The position numbers and the translations under genes were made by a program. Below are positions 7,881-15,464 of a stretch of 33,499 bases of DNA, piece after piece; position 1 is the stretch's first letter, and every line of letters starts with the position of its first letter. The DNA is from Nostoc sp. NOS(2021) (GTDB lineage Bacteria; Cyanobacteriota; Cyanobacteriia; Cyanobacteriales; Nostocaceae), in assembly GCF_017115025.1 (NCBI RefSeq), contig NZ_JABXKM010000032.1, forward strand, positions 1 through 33,499, in the 5' to 3' direction. A model generated the notes under the pieces. The model was not told the origin of the DNA. It made no database searches and saw nothing but the letters and a program-made list of their open reading frames with translations.

Positions 7881-7984
7881 TTAAGCTGTTGCACCTTTAA
7901 TTTGCACTAATATTTTTTCAAGATGGTTGTGGGGTGGGCATCTTGCCCGCCCTGATTGTGCAAGTTGTATACATAACAGCTTAA
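7881..7984. mobile_element. 104-bp MITE-like element
   Basis: Perfect 10-bp terminal inverted repeats (TTAAGCTGTT at 7881-7890, AACAGCTTAA at 7975-7984) enclose a second inverted block TTGCAC/GTGCAA and a GTGGGGTGGGC hairpin. It encodes nothing. It sits in the 305-bp gap between two minus-strand genes. Confidence 0.65.
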
Positions 7985-8006
7985 TACCGCAAAATCTAAA
8001 ATTCAG

Positions 8007-9569
8007 TCAGCATCCACCTAACCGAGAATTTGCTGTTATTACTTTGCGCTGATGCCCTATCTGGGTGCATTTTAGCTGTGATTCTAAAGCATCAATCTTT
8101 CGTAAAAGCGATATTCCCCACACTATAGAAATCACCAACTTAATCGTCATGCCCGCAAGCAAAAGCGTTACTATTGTGGCAGCTTTCTTTTGTTGAGCCA
8201 GCCTTTTTTGTTGTTCTGTAAGTCGTGCTTCAACTTCTTTAGCACGTTCAGCCTCTAATGCCTGCTGCATTTCTCGCCGATCTAATTCTTCACTAGCAGC
8301 TAAAAATCGATAATCTAAATTGCTCAAGCTTTTACCATTTGCCCAAGTTTGGGCATCAATCAAAGCTTGTCCACGTAATAAGCGAGATTCATCCTTTTCC
8401 TTGGAAGCTATCCATGCATTGAAGGTTTCGTAGTAGGGGCGCAAATAAGCTAATTTTTTTCCAACCCATTCTAAATTGAAAACTTCTTGATAAATTCGGT
8501 TTTTGATTTGGAGAAAACCTTGCTTTTTGATCGCCAAACCAGACAGCAACAGTTCTACCTGTTCTCGACTATCGTCGGCTGGTACTTTCACTCCTTGGAG
8601 AATTTGCTGATAAATTCCCAGCAATCTGGCGGCAAATTGTTCGTTTCTGAGGATGCGATCGCGAATTGTCCGCAAATGCTCCGGTTCATCTTGTGATTCC
8701 CATTTTTCGATGATGTGCGATCGCACCACATTTTCTATCCAAAATTCTTCTGTGCCAGGGGGAATTTTTAGCTTTCTACCCACATCATCTTGAGATAAAC
8801 CACCAAGTAGCCGACACAACTTTTGAGTAAGAAATGGTTGCCCTTCTGTCCAAGCTAATACTTCTCTCAAAACTTTCTGGGGATGATTATCTTTAATATC
8901 CAGTCCCAAAGATAGTGGTTGAGCTTCTTCAAAGGTGAAACCATTTACTTGTATGGTTTTACCAAGATTAAATGGAGTCGTATGATTTCGATATAGAATT
9001 AAGTCTGAAGGTGTCGCAACACCGAAAATTGCAAATGTAATCCGATGATACTCTGGATCAATTGCTCGTTGATTATAACAGAACCGAATCAAGCTAAAAA
9101 AGTCATCAACAGAGAAATCGAGGCTGAGAATACTATCAATTTCATCAATAAAAATAAATAGTCTTTCGTTAGGAAACTGAGCTAACAGAATTTCCGAAAT
9201 AAACCGACTGAGTTTCTGAACCAAAGAAATATCATTTTGTTCTTGCCACCAGGTTTTTAAATTGACTTTTCCTAACAGTTTAAAACTCAACCATAGGTCG
9301 CCGATAACTCCTTTATACCACTGTTCTGGAGTTATATTTTCACAACCAATATTAGTCATATCAACGGTGGCACATCTAAAGCCCTCTTGTTGGAAGCGAT
9401 GCTTTGTTTTTACCATAAGTGAAGATTTGCCCATTTGCCTACAGCTCAGGATGTAGCAAAATTCACCCTGCTTCAAGGCTTCGTAAAGTTCCACATCCGC
9501 TCTGCGCTCAACATAGCTAGGAGCGTCACTGGTGAGAGTACCACCAACTTGGTATCGATAATTGTTCAT
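8007..9569 (-). CDS. AAA_35 (AAA-like) NTPase with C-terminal membrane segment
   Basis: The 520-aa protein starts with the cyanobacterial AAA_35 signature ([20 protein letters not shown]). The phosphate loop is SCRQMGKSS at 42-50, with the first glycine of a classical Walker A replaced by Ser. Walker B is LFIFIDEID at 137-145. A coiled coil at about 426-466 precedes one hydrophobic helix at about 468-494 ([20 protein letters not shown]). Relatives commonly continue into WD40 repeats after this helix; here the protein ends 26 residues later, so it is a short, membrane-anchored version or a truncated one. Its role is unknown; a STAND-like signalling NTPase is likely. Another AAA_35 gene lies upstream on the same strand. 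Confidence 0.88.
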   Translation of the reverse strand: MNNYRYQVGGTLTSDAPSYVERRADVELYEALKQGEFCYILSCRQMGKSSLMVKTKHRFQQEGFRCATVDMTNIGCENITPEQWYKGVIGDLWLSFKLLGKVNLKTWWQEQNDISLVQKLSRFISEILLAQFPNERLFIFIDEIDSILSLDFSVDDFFSLIRFCYNQRAIDPEYHRITFAIFGVATPSDLILYRNHTTPFNLGKTIQVNGFTFEEAQPLSLGLDIKDNHPQKVLREVLAWTEGQPFLTQKLCRLLGGLSQDDVGRKLKIPPGTEEFWIENVVRSHIIEKWESQDEPEHLRTIRDRILRNEQFAARLLGIYQQILQGVKVPADDSREQVELLLSGLAIKKQGFLQIKNRIYQEVFNLEWVGKKLAYLRPYYETFNAWIASKEKDESRLLRGQALIDAQTWANGKSLSNLDYRFLAASEELDRREMQQALEAERAKEVEARLTEQQKRLAQQKKAATIVTLLLAGMTIKLVISIVWGISLLRKIDALESQLKCTQIGHQRKVITANSRLGGC

Positions 9570-9683
9570 TTGATTGATTTTAAATTTTAAATTATTTCTA
9601 TGTCTAAATCAAGAAATTTGTATCGGGACAGTTGAGAAAATTCATATAATAAATATTTTTATTATTTGTCTTCCCACAATTTA

Positions 9684-9790
9684 CTAGTAGTTTGTCAAGT
9701 TGGAATTGATGGATAAGCAAGTTCGTAGTAAGGACTTTAGTCCTTATTTTCTAAGCACTTTAGTGCTTACTACAAACTCTTCATTACTAG
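9684..9790. repeat. Dispersed cruciform-forming repeat, copy A
   Basis: About 105 bp match 33149-33256. It contains two adjacent hairpins, AAGGACTTTAGTCCTT and AAGCACTTTAGTGCTT, closed by an outer stem GTAGTAAG/CTTACTAC. A third partial copy (GGACTAAAGTCCTTACTAC) is at about 21406-21424 in the gap before pdxJ. The remaining 9570-9887 gap holds no gene; 9850-9877 has an imperfect GGTGCGTTA/TAACACACC hairpin just downstream of the next gene's stop. Confidence 0.8.
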
Positions 9791-9887
9791 CTTTAAAATT
9801 TACTATATGAATCATATTTGATTTCTGAAAAAATCTCAGTAGTCTTATAGGGTGCGTTACGCTATCGCTAACACACCTACGTGTATT

Positions 9888-11300
9888 TCAAAAATCAAAT
9901 ACTAGTCCTATAGAAGCATTAGCACTATTTTGCTTTCCAAGTTGTTGACTAAAATAAAGGCGATATAACTCACACATAGCGTGAGCTTGATTCCCATTTA
10001 GTTGAACCAACCCCATGCTTTCTAGTTTGTAAGCAGCGATCGCCTCTAGCTCCACTTTTTCATCTGTTGCAATTACCTGTTGCATAGCTGATATTAATTC
10101 TGGTTCTTTTTTGAGTAGAGTCAACAGTTCTCGTAAATGCTGACTGTAAATTCCTACTGGTGTAGCTGCGGTTTCTAGTAACATCTCTAATGTTATTTCC
10201 TCCTGACATAGATGATAAAGCGCAAGGCTCACCAAATAGGGATGTCCTCCTACCATTGCTTGTAGTGGTACAAGGCGTTTTGCCCCTTCGGTGTCTGCTG
10301 CCCAATGTAGTCCGTAACATAATGCTAAATTCTGTACCTGCTTGAGGGTAAATGGTGGCAGTGTAATTGTTATCCCGACATTGAAAGGCGATTGGTTGAG
10401 GTTGAGCGGAATATAAATTTCTGTTGTGTGAACTACCACCATCCGCAGTTTTTGCCAGATTTGATCCTGCTTTGCTTGTTCATGCCAAAATCGCAGCATT
10501 GGCAAAAAGTCTTTGGCAATATTGGGATGTTCAAAAACTCGATGGACTTCATTCAAAGCCAAAACTACAGGACTATGATCAATGTATTGCAGCAGATATG
10601 CTTCAAAATAGATTTTGCAGCTTACCTTGCTGCCCATTTGCGTATCCCAAAAATCATCTAGACAGGGAAGAAGATTTAACTGCCTGCTGACATTGACACA
10701 AAACCAACGCAAAAATTTATCAAGGGAAGCAAAAACGTCTTGGTCAGCTTCTTGAAAGTCCAAATAGACAATTTGATAACCTTGCTCTCTAGCATAAGCA
10801 ATCATCCGATTGAGCAGAGAACTTTTTCCCATCTTTTTAGGTGCTTTGATCCGGATTAAGCAACCAGGGTGTAAAATCTCGTTACAAACAAGTTCTTCCA
10901 AGGGAGGGCGATTGATGTAAAGAGGAGAACCCAGTGGTACAGGGCCGCTAGGAAATTCTATTTTGCTTGCTGGAAAAAAGTCTGGAAAAAGCATTTCTAA
11001 ACTAGATTTTTCGCCGGATTTTTGTTGGATCTGATTCTCCCGATCACCTATCTTGTCTTGTAGGTATTTGTTCAAGGCTAAATGCAGATTTTTTTTCGTT
11101 ACTCTTTTTCCCAGTGCGATGGAAAGGTCTTGCCACAACTCAGAGCCAACTTCTTTTATATAATTGTTGCCGTAGCCTGATGCCTCTGCCATTTCACCAT
11201 AAGTTTTGCCCAACCACGATTGAGAGAGTACAAACCACTGAATGGAAGCAAGAGGTTTGTCTTGCAGAATTCTTTCTACTGCTTGCAGAATATCTTCCAC
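9888..11300 (-). CDS. HTH plus AAA_35 NTPase (vWA-MoxR-associated-protein-like N-terminus)
   Basis: The 470-aa protein has an N-terminal helical/HTH region at 1-75 (LSQSWLGKTYGEMAEASGYG). It resembles the N-terminal domain found in cyanobacterial vWA-MoxR-associated proteins and WD40 NTPases. An AAA_35 NTPase follows, with Walker A APKKMGKSS at 153-161. The Walker B stretch reads VVLALNEVHRVF (246-257): N250 and H253 stand where relatives usually have Asp, so ATP hydrolysis could be impaired. No membrane segment and no C-terminal effector are seen. It lies 318 bp upstream of the other AAA_35 gene on the same strand, separated by a repeat, so co-transcription is uncertain. Confidence 0.85.
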   Translation of the reverse strand: MEDILQAVERILQDKPLASIQWFVLSQSWLGKTYGEMAEASGYGNNYIKEVGSELWQDLSIALGKRVTKKNLHLALNKYLQDKIGDRENQIQQKSGEKSSLEMLFPDFFPASKIEFPSGPVPLGSPLYINRPPLEELVCNEILHPGCLIRIKAPKKMGKSSLLNRMIAYAREQGYQIVYLDFQEADQDVFASLDKFLRWFCVNVSRQLNLLPCLDDFWDTQMGSKVSCKIYFEAYLLQYIDHSPVVLALNEVHRVFEHPNIAKDFLPMLRFWHEQAKQDQIWQKLRMVVVHTTEIYIPLNLNQSPFNVGITITLPPFTLKQVQNLALCYGLHWAADTEGAKRLVPLQAMVGGHPYLVSLALYHLCQEEITLEMLLETAATPVGIYSQHLRELLTLLKKEPELISAMQQVIATDEKVELEAIAAYKLESMGLVQLNGNQAHAMCELYRLYFSQQLGKQNSANASIGLVFDF

Positions 11301-11629
11301 GGATATTAAAGGTTAAACAGTTACTAGATGCATTTATCCACTTTGGACTAGTAATAATATACAACTGAATAAATACTTAAAAAAAGAAAAATTAAATTTG
11401 TATGGGTACAATTTTTACAGATCAATTAATCTTCAAACAAAGAAAATCCTTAGTGTGACACTTCCGAGTAGCAAAAGTGGATTTTAGTCGGAAAAGTCAG
11501 CCGTTACAAATGGTCTTCTTTCCAAGGGTTACAGATGAAAGTAAGTTATGGAACGACTATTTTTTGTAAAAGCGACACTACGGCCGCTTCTGTGTTCGTA
11601 ACAAATGGATAAATGGGGATTCAAAGACA
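11301..11629. other. Gene-free AT-rich gap
   Basis: These 329 bases separate the AAA_35 gene and the O-methyltransferase gene, both on the minus strand. No coding frame, clear terminator, tRNA or repeat is seen. It presumably contains the promoter of the AAA_35 gene just after 11300. Confidence 0.5.
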
Positions 11630-12292
11630 TTACTTCTTCAGTGCCAGAGTCAAACCATCTGCGATCGCTACTAAACTAAGACTAACTCGCTGGTCTTGAT
11701 GCAGCTTTTGATTAAAGGCACGAATCTTTTTAGTTCTATTATCTTGCACTTGGGGGTCGGCAACCTTGCCTGACCAGAGGACATTATCGATCGCAATCAG
11801 TCCCCCCGATCGCACTAATTGCAGCGATCGCTCATAATAGCCATCATAGTTGCTCTTATCTGCATCGATGAAGGCAAAATCAAAGGTTTCCGCTTCTCCC
11901 GTTGCGAGTAGCCGATCCAAAGTCTCCAAAGCTGGGGCAATGTGCAGTTGAATTTTATCCGCCACTCCTGCTTGCTGCCAATAGCGGCGAGCGATCGTTG
12001 TAAATTCCTCACTCACATCACAGGCTACCACCTTACCGTCGCTCGGTAACGCCAATGCCACTACCAGGGAACTATAACCTGTAAATACCCCAATTTCCAA
12101 AGTTTTCTTAGCTCCCAGCAACTGCACCAGTAGCACCAAAAACTGCCCCTGTTCGGGAGCAATCTGCATTCTCCCTATTGGATACTGGGCTGTTTCCTGT
12201 CTCAGTTGGGTTAAAATTTCCGGTTCTCGCAGAGAGACTGATAGTAAATAGTCATAGAGGTTTTGTTCGAGTCCTAGTGTTTGAGTTGTCAT
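11630..12292 (-). CDS. Class I SAM-dependent O-methyltransferase (caffeoyl-CoA/catechol type)
   Basis: The 220-aa enzyme has the cation-dependent O-methyltransferase layout: motif I EIGVFTGYSS at 66-75, acidic residue after strand 2 (ACDVSEE), and metal ligands D143 (FIDADKSNYDGYY), D169 and N170 (AIDNVLWSG). It should methylate a hydroxyl of a small aromatic or catechol-like compound; the substrate is unknown. An open frame extends 75 codons upstream to 12517, but this part is low-complexity (PQCPMPHAQSPMP) and derives from a repeat, so ATG 12292, which gives the normal family length, is preferred. No Shine-Dalgarno is visible because the repeat occupies the leader. Confidence 0.93.
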   Translation of the reverse strand: MTTQTLGLEQNLYDYLLSVSLREPEILTQLRQETAQYPIGRMQIAPEQGQFLVLLVQLLGAKKTLEIGVFTGYSSLVVALALPSDGKVVACDVSEEFTTIARRYWQQAGVADKIQLHIAPALETLDRLLATGEAETFDFAFIDADKSNYDGYYERSLQLVRSGGLIAIDNVLWSGKVADPQVQDNRTKKIRAFNQKLHQDQRVSLSLVAIADGLTLALKK

Positions 12293-12332
12293 GGGCATTG
12301 GGGATTGGGCATGGGGCATGGGGCATTGGGGA
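12293..12332. repeat. Heptamer-type short tandem repeat in a gene leader
   Basis: Degenerate GGGCATG/GGGCATT/GGGGATT units run directly up to the start codon of the minus-strand O-methyltransferase. This matches the short tandemly repeated repetitive sequences known from heterocystous cyanobacteria. Confidence 0.7.
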
Positions 12333-12333
12333 C

Positions 12334-12364
12334 TTATCCACGAGTCTTTGATACTCGTGGATAA
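12334..12364. repeat. Perfect 12-bp hairpin, loop CTTTGAT
   Basis: Arms TTATCCACGAGT and ACTCGTGGATAA are exact reverse complements around the 7-base loop CTTTGAT. The first 18 bases are identical to 29458-29475, the entry to the 42-bp hairpin array. Confidence 0.85.
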
Positions 12365-12422
12365 GTGTTTGATAGTCGCCAACGATTTTTTAGAAGTCAA
12401 AATTATCTTTAAATGTAGATTG

Positions 12423-12696
12423 TAATGATTGTGCCAAAAGCGATCGCGCAGGCGGATGAGAGTTTGTGTAATCGCGAATTCTATTCGCCCTGGCTCTAAG
12501 TTGACACCCATGAGCATTGCTGTGCCCTTACAACATTTGCATCAGATTACTCTAACAGCTATGTAGATTGATTACAGGACTTACGCACAAGCAACGGAAA
12601 ATCGAACCACAGAGGACACGGAGGAATAAGAGTTTGGGAGGTTTTTTGCGTAAGTCCTAGATTAATGATTGTGCCAAAAGCGATCGCACAATCATT
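12423..12696. repeat. Repeat cluster left of the integrative element
   Basis: A 25-bp direct repeat starting TAATGATTGTGCCAAAAG occurs at 12423-12447 and 12663-12687; the second copy forms an 11-bp hairpin (AATGATTGTGC/GCACAATCATT, 12664-12696). Between them lie a partial copy of the CGCGAATTCTATTCGCC repeat (about 12473-12489, as at 994-1011) and an 83-bp MITE-like element at 12576-12658. Confidence 0.75.
12576..12658. mobile_element. 83-bp MITE-like element
   Basis: Perfect 12-bp terminal inverted repeats AGGACTTACGCA (12576-12587) and TGCGTAAGTCCT (12647-12658) enclose a short non-coding core. A related single end, AGGATTTACGCA, lies at 33302-33313. Confidence 0.75.
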
Positions 12697-12698
12697 CT

Positions 12699-12718
12699 AT
12701 ATGTAGAAATATTGCATA
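12699..12718 (+). other. Putative attL core repeat
   Basis: The core TGTAGAAATATTGCATA (12702-12718) matches 15351-15367 at 16 of 17 positions, and the match extends upstream by TAT with one mismatch between. The first arm-type TGAGCATT starts 52 bases after it. Confidence 0.5.
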
Positions 12719-12770
12719 AAACATCTATAATGCTTTAATAGCAGTTGCCTCAAAACTGACTTCCACCAAT

Positions 12771-12789
12771 TGAGCATTTATTGAGCATT
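12771..12789 (+). promoter_or_regulatory. Pair of TGAGCATT arm-type sites before int
   Basis: TGAGCATT occurs at 12771-12778 and 12782-12789, exactly 11 bp apart, about one helical turn. The second copy abuts the integrase ATG at 12790, so a protein bound there would also block its translation start or transcription. Matching pairs occur at the other end of the element. Confidence 0.5.
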
Positions 12790-14244
12790 ATGGTAAACAG
12801 CGCAAAAACACCAACAGGTAGGGCTAAAAAGGGGTTAGTAACCATCAGACCTGATGGTGAATACATCAAGGCTTGTTTTCCCCGTTCACCGTTCCCAGGT
12901 GAAAAGGCACAAGTGAAACGAGCTATAGGTATTCCACTAGTTGATGGTTGGGAAGGCAAGGCTAGCCAGTTGCAGAGTCGATTACAGCTTGAATTAGATG
13001 AAGGGAAGTTAGCCGCCCCCGGTGGGATGTTCAATCTGAAGCGATTCAACGAAATCTTGGTTGAGTACAAACTAAGACCGGATCTAAAAATAGTAGAGAG
13101 TGCCGTAACCTCGGATGGTCAGCTACCCCCTAAACCTCAGTTATCACTGATGGAAGTGTGGGATATGTATTGTGAACACAGGAAACATGGGCTTGCTGAA
13201 ACAACCTATGAACTCATGTACAAAGGTCAGTACTCAAATTATCTTCAGGATGCTATCGTTGCCGTGGGTTGTGAGGATGCAATAAAAATAAAAAATTGGT
13301 TGATTGAGAATAGAAGCCTAGCTGTTGTTAAATGCGTTATAAGTAATCTGTCAAAAGCCTATCATGTGGCTATCAGGCAAGGATTAATCAAAGCTTTCAA
13401 TCCCTTTGAGGAGTTTAGAGAAGAAACAGCAAAAGCGGGAAAACAAGGATATACATCAAAAACAAAGGATAAAGATTGTGAGAACGATAAAGATATTCTT
13501 GACAAATCAAAAGCATATACATGGAATGAAGTAGAGGCAATACTTGAGTATGTAAAAGATAATAGTAGAGTGTCGTATTGGTACAACTTTATAAAATTCA
13601 AATTCCTTACTGGTGTACGAACTGGTGAGGCTATTGGATTATGGTGGAGAGATGTTAAATGGGAAAATGAATGTTTAACAATTCAACGAACTTATAGCAA
13701 TGCAATTAAAAAAACTTTAGATACAAAAAACGAGACACCTAGATTTTTCCCCATGCCAAGAGACGGGGAATTGTGGAAGCTTTTAAAGTCTATTCCACAA
13801 GGGAAACCGAATGATACAGTTTTCAAAAGTAAGACAGGAAAAATAATAGGTAGGTCTTACTTTAATGCTGTTTGGTCAGGGCTTGCTTGTCGCAACATTA
13901 AAGGCATAATTCCAGAATTAATAGAGCAAGGCAAGCTTACCAAGTACCTGCCACCTTACAATACTCGTCACACATTCATCACTCACCAAGTATTTGAAGT
14001 GGGTGTTGATGAGAAAATAGTTGGCGCATGGTGTGAACATAGTGAAACAACGTCTAGAAAACATTACCAAGATATCGCTGACAGGGCATCAAGAGTTGTC
14101 CCAGGTTACGGAACACCAGCTACCACTACTCAGCAAGTTCAGCAACAATCTGAGATTGACCTACTTAGGGAACAGAATAAATTGCAGCAAGAACAAGTGG
14201 AAGAATTAAAAAGAGTGCTTGAAAGGTTAACTAAAGATAGCTAA
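12790..14244 (+). CDS. Tyrosine recombinase (site-specific integrase)
   Basis: The 484-aa protein has an N-terminal arm-binding-like region, a core-binding domain (about 115-205) and a catalytic domain (about 240-430). R277 lies in FLTGVRTGEAIGLWW, a lysine in the beta-hairpin (KTLDTKNETPR), R393-H394 in PYNTRHTFITH, H417 in WCEHSETT, and the nucleophile Y426 in RKHY. The box II histidine of the family (HxxR) is Tyr390 (YNTR). A coiled coil at about 455-484 (REQNKLQQEQVEELKRVLER) closes the protein. A TTG nine bases upstream is also in frame, but ATG 12790 is preferred. It is the first gene inside the putative attL, oriented inward. Confidence 0.93.
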   Translation: MVNSAKTPTGRAKKGLVTIRPDGEYIKACFPRSPFPGEKAQVKRAIGIPLVDGWEGKASQLQSRLQLELDEGKLAAPGGMFNLKRFNEILVEYKLRPDLKIVESAVTSDGQLPPKPQLSLMEVWDMYCEHRKHGLAETTYELMYKGQYSNYLQDAIVAVGCEDAIKIKNWLIENRSLAVVKCVISNLSKAYHVAIRQGLIKAFNPFEEFREETAKAGKQGYTSKTKDKDCENDKDILDKSKAYTWNEVEAILEYVKDNSRVSYWYNFIKFKFLTGVRTGEAIGLWWRDVKWENECLTIQRTYSNAIKKTLDTKNETPRFFPMPRDGELWKLLKSIPQGKPNDTVFKSKTGKIIGRSYFNAVWSGLACRNIKGIIPELIEQGKLTKYLPPYNTRHTFITHQVFEVGVDEKIVGAWCEHSETTSRKHYQDIADRASRVVPGYGTPATTTQQVQQQSEIDLLREQNKLQQEQVEELKRVLERLTKDS

Positions 14245-14269
14245 ATATTATTAGTCCAAGTCAATGGTC

Positions 14270-14301
14270 AATACTCTCTAATCAACTGGAGAGTATTTTT
14301 G
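14270..14301 (+). terminator. Rho-independent-like terminator after int
   Basis: Stem AATACTCTC (14270-14278) and GAGAGTATT (14289-14297) with a 10-base loop is followed by TTT. It lies 26 bases past the integrase stop and would separate int from the downstream small gene. Confidence 0.65.
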
Positions 14302-14378
14302 TGTTAAAAATTATTGCTTTGGTTGACTTAATTAAATAACTAAATTAAATTATTGCTTAATCAATTTTCATCAATATT

Positions 14379-14705
14379 ATGGATGAGAAAAACTGTAGGC
14401 GATGCAAGCATTTTAATATTGAAATTAACTCAAATCATGTTGTGGCAATGGAATGTCCATACAAGAGCGATGATAATAATTTAAAATTTAGAAAAAGTCA
14501 AATGGAAGATGTTTTTGAAATAATTGTTGATGAATGTGAATTTTACAAAGACACGGGTAATTTTAACAAAGACTATTATCGAGATGTAAAAAATCAAACA
14601 ATACCACGCCAACAAACCGAGCTTGACCTAATGAAAGAGCAAAATCAATTACTTAAGCAACAGGTTGAGGAATTGAAGAAGCTACTTCAGGACAGAGATA
14701 GCTAA
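14379..14705 (+). CDS. Small four-cysteine protein with integrase-like C-terminal coiled coil
   Basis: The 108-aa protein is not recognised as a named family. Cysteines 6, 9, 26 and 53 (NCRRCKHF, MECPYK, DECEFY) could bind zinc. The tail at about 79-108 (ELDLMKEQNQLLKQQVEELK) aligns with the integrase tail (EIDLLREQNKLQQEQVEELK): about two thirds of positions are identical, and both genes end GATAGCTAAA. A heteromeric coiled coil with the integrase is the simplest idea, for example a directionality or regulatory factor; this is inference. The gene is AT-rich like the integrase and lies 134 bp downstream of it, behind a terminator. Confidence 0.75.
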   Translation: MDEKNCRRCKHFNIEINSNHVVAMECPYKSDDNNLKFRKSQMEDVFEIIVDECEFYKDTGNFNKDYYRDVKNQTIPRQQTELDLMKEQNQLLKQQVEELKKLLQDRDS

Positions 14706-14877
14706 ACCTCTATTATTTGTAGTACTCTAAGAACTACTCTAAGTAACACTTCAAGAACTATCAATTATGCGTATCAATGGAAAGCTACTTCGCGATCGCA
14801 ATTTAGGGCCCAATGCCCAATCTTGATTCTGTTACTTTTTCAAGTTAAGGTGGTAGAACGTATACAGGATAGGGATT

Positions 14878-15180
14878 ATGGTAAGGGAAGACAGTAATAG
14901 TCACGGTGGCAAGCGTAGCGGCGCTGGTAGGGCGAGTAAATGGGGTGAAGGTGTGAAGACTCAGATTTACCGCCTACCACCTTCCCTTGGTGATAATGTT
15001 GAGGAGATGGCAAGGGAACTGGAAAGTCTACGGCACGTCCTTGATAACTGGCAATTAAAGGTGGATGAAAGCAAGGGGAAGTCAGCGACGGGTCAACCTG
15101 GGGAAAGGTACAAATATGTGGCTCAACTGGTGAGTGAGTTAAAACAGGCAATGGAGGTGATGGGAAGTGTCGTAAATTAG
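14878..15180 (+). CDS. Small basic DNA-binding-like protein (GGKRSGAGR motif)
   Basis: The 100-aa protein begins with a basic glycine-rich motif (HGGKRSGAGRASKWGEG) followed by a strand-helix segment (KTQIYRLPPSLGDNVEEMAR). Proteins with such GxRxGAGR starts and ribbon-helix-helix-like segments are common in phages and integrative elements. The rest is helical and charged. A purine-rich GGATAGGG at 14867-14874 can serve as ribosome binding site. It is the last gene before the TGAGCATT cluster and the putative attR, a position suited to an excisionase or repressor; the function is not shown. Confidence 0.75.
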   Translation: MVREDSNSHGGKRSGAGRASKWGEGVKTQIYRLPPSLGDNVEEMARELESLRHVLDNWQLKVDESKGKSATGQPGERYKYVAQLVSELKQAMEVMGSVVN

Positions 15181-15215
15181 CAAATCAGTTTACGACCCGT
15201 TTACACTCCCCAAGG

Positions 15216-15318
15216 TGAGCATTAGTTGAGCGCGGTTATTGAGTGTTACTTGCTTGACTGATATGGTGAAAATAGGGTGTTTGAGCATTATGTGAGCATT
15301 TTAATGAATAGAATGCTC
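15216..15318. promoter_or_regulatory. TGAGCATT site cluster near putative attR
   Basis: Sites are TGAGCATT 15216-15223, TGAGCGCG 15227-15234 (11 bp on), TGAGTGTT 15240-15247, TGAGCATT 15282-15289 and 15293-15300 (again 11 bp apart), and an inverted AATGCTC at 15312-15318. The last direct pair ends 50 bases before the putative attR core, mirroring the left end. Confidence 0.5.
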
Positions 15319-15347
15319 CAAAGTCTTTTATTTAGCTTAATTTAGTT

Positions 15348-15367
15348 ATGTGTAGACATATTGCATA
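15348..15367 (+). other. Putative attR core repeat
   Basis: TGTAGACATATTGCATA (15351-15367) repeats the left core with one mismatch. It lies about 100 bp upstream of the phosphoribulokinase-family start codon, so insertion would have replaced or displaced that gene's original upstream region. Confidence 0.5.
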
Positions 15368-15464
15368 CCAAGTCTTTGCTTGAGTTACTCGCCTAAACCC
15401 TTCTAGAATTAAAACTATTGTAGGGAATTTTATTAATAAACTTGCTTTTATTGTGGGAGGTATG

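Larger units (their letters stand above)
12699..15367. mobile_element. Candidate small integrative element (attL to attR)
   Basis: Near-identical direct repeats (12699-12718 and 15348-15367) share TGTAGA-N-ATATTGCATA with TAT one base upstream. They enclose a tyrosine recombinase, a four-cysteine coiled-coil protein and a small basic protein. TGAGCATT pairs at 11-bp spacing lie about 50 bp inside both ends. The element has no replication, conjugation or capsid gene, so it would be a very small (about 2.65 kb) autonomous or satellite element. Nothing like a tRNA is at the junctions. The boundary is inferred, not proven. Confidence 0.55.

Noticed and set aside
10060..10690. Overlapping short frames within the AAA_35 gene
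   Set aside because: They are out-of-frame shadows without ribosome sites or recognisable sequence.
12293..12517. N-terminal extension of the O-methyltransferase to 12517
   Set aside because: The extra 75 codons read through a heptamer repeat and a perfect hairpin, and exceed the family length; ATG 12292 fits.
12699..12718. tRNA gene as integration target
   Set aside because: No cloverleaf or CCA-end-like sequence is found around either core repeat; the element, if real, uses a non-tRNA site.
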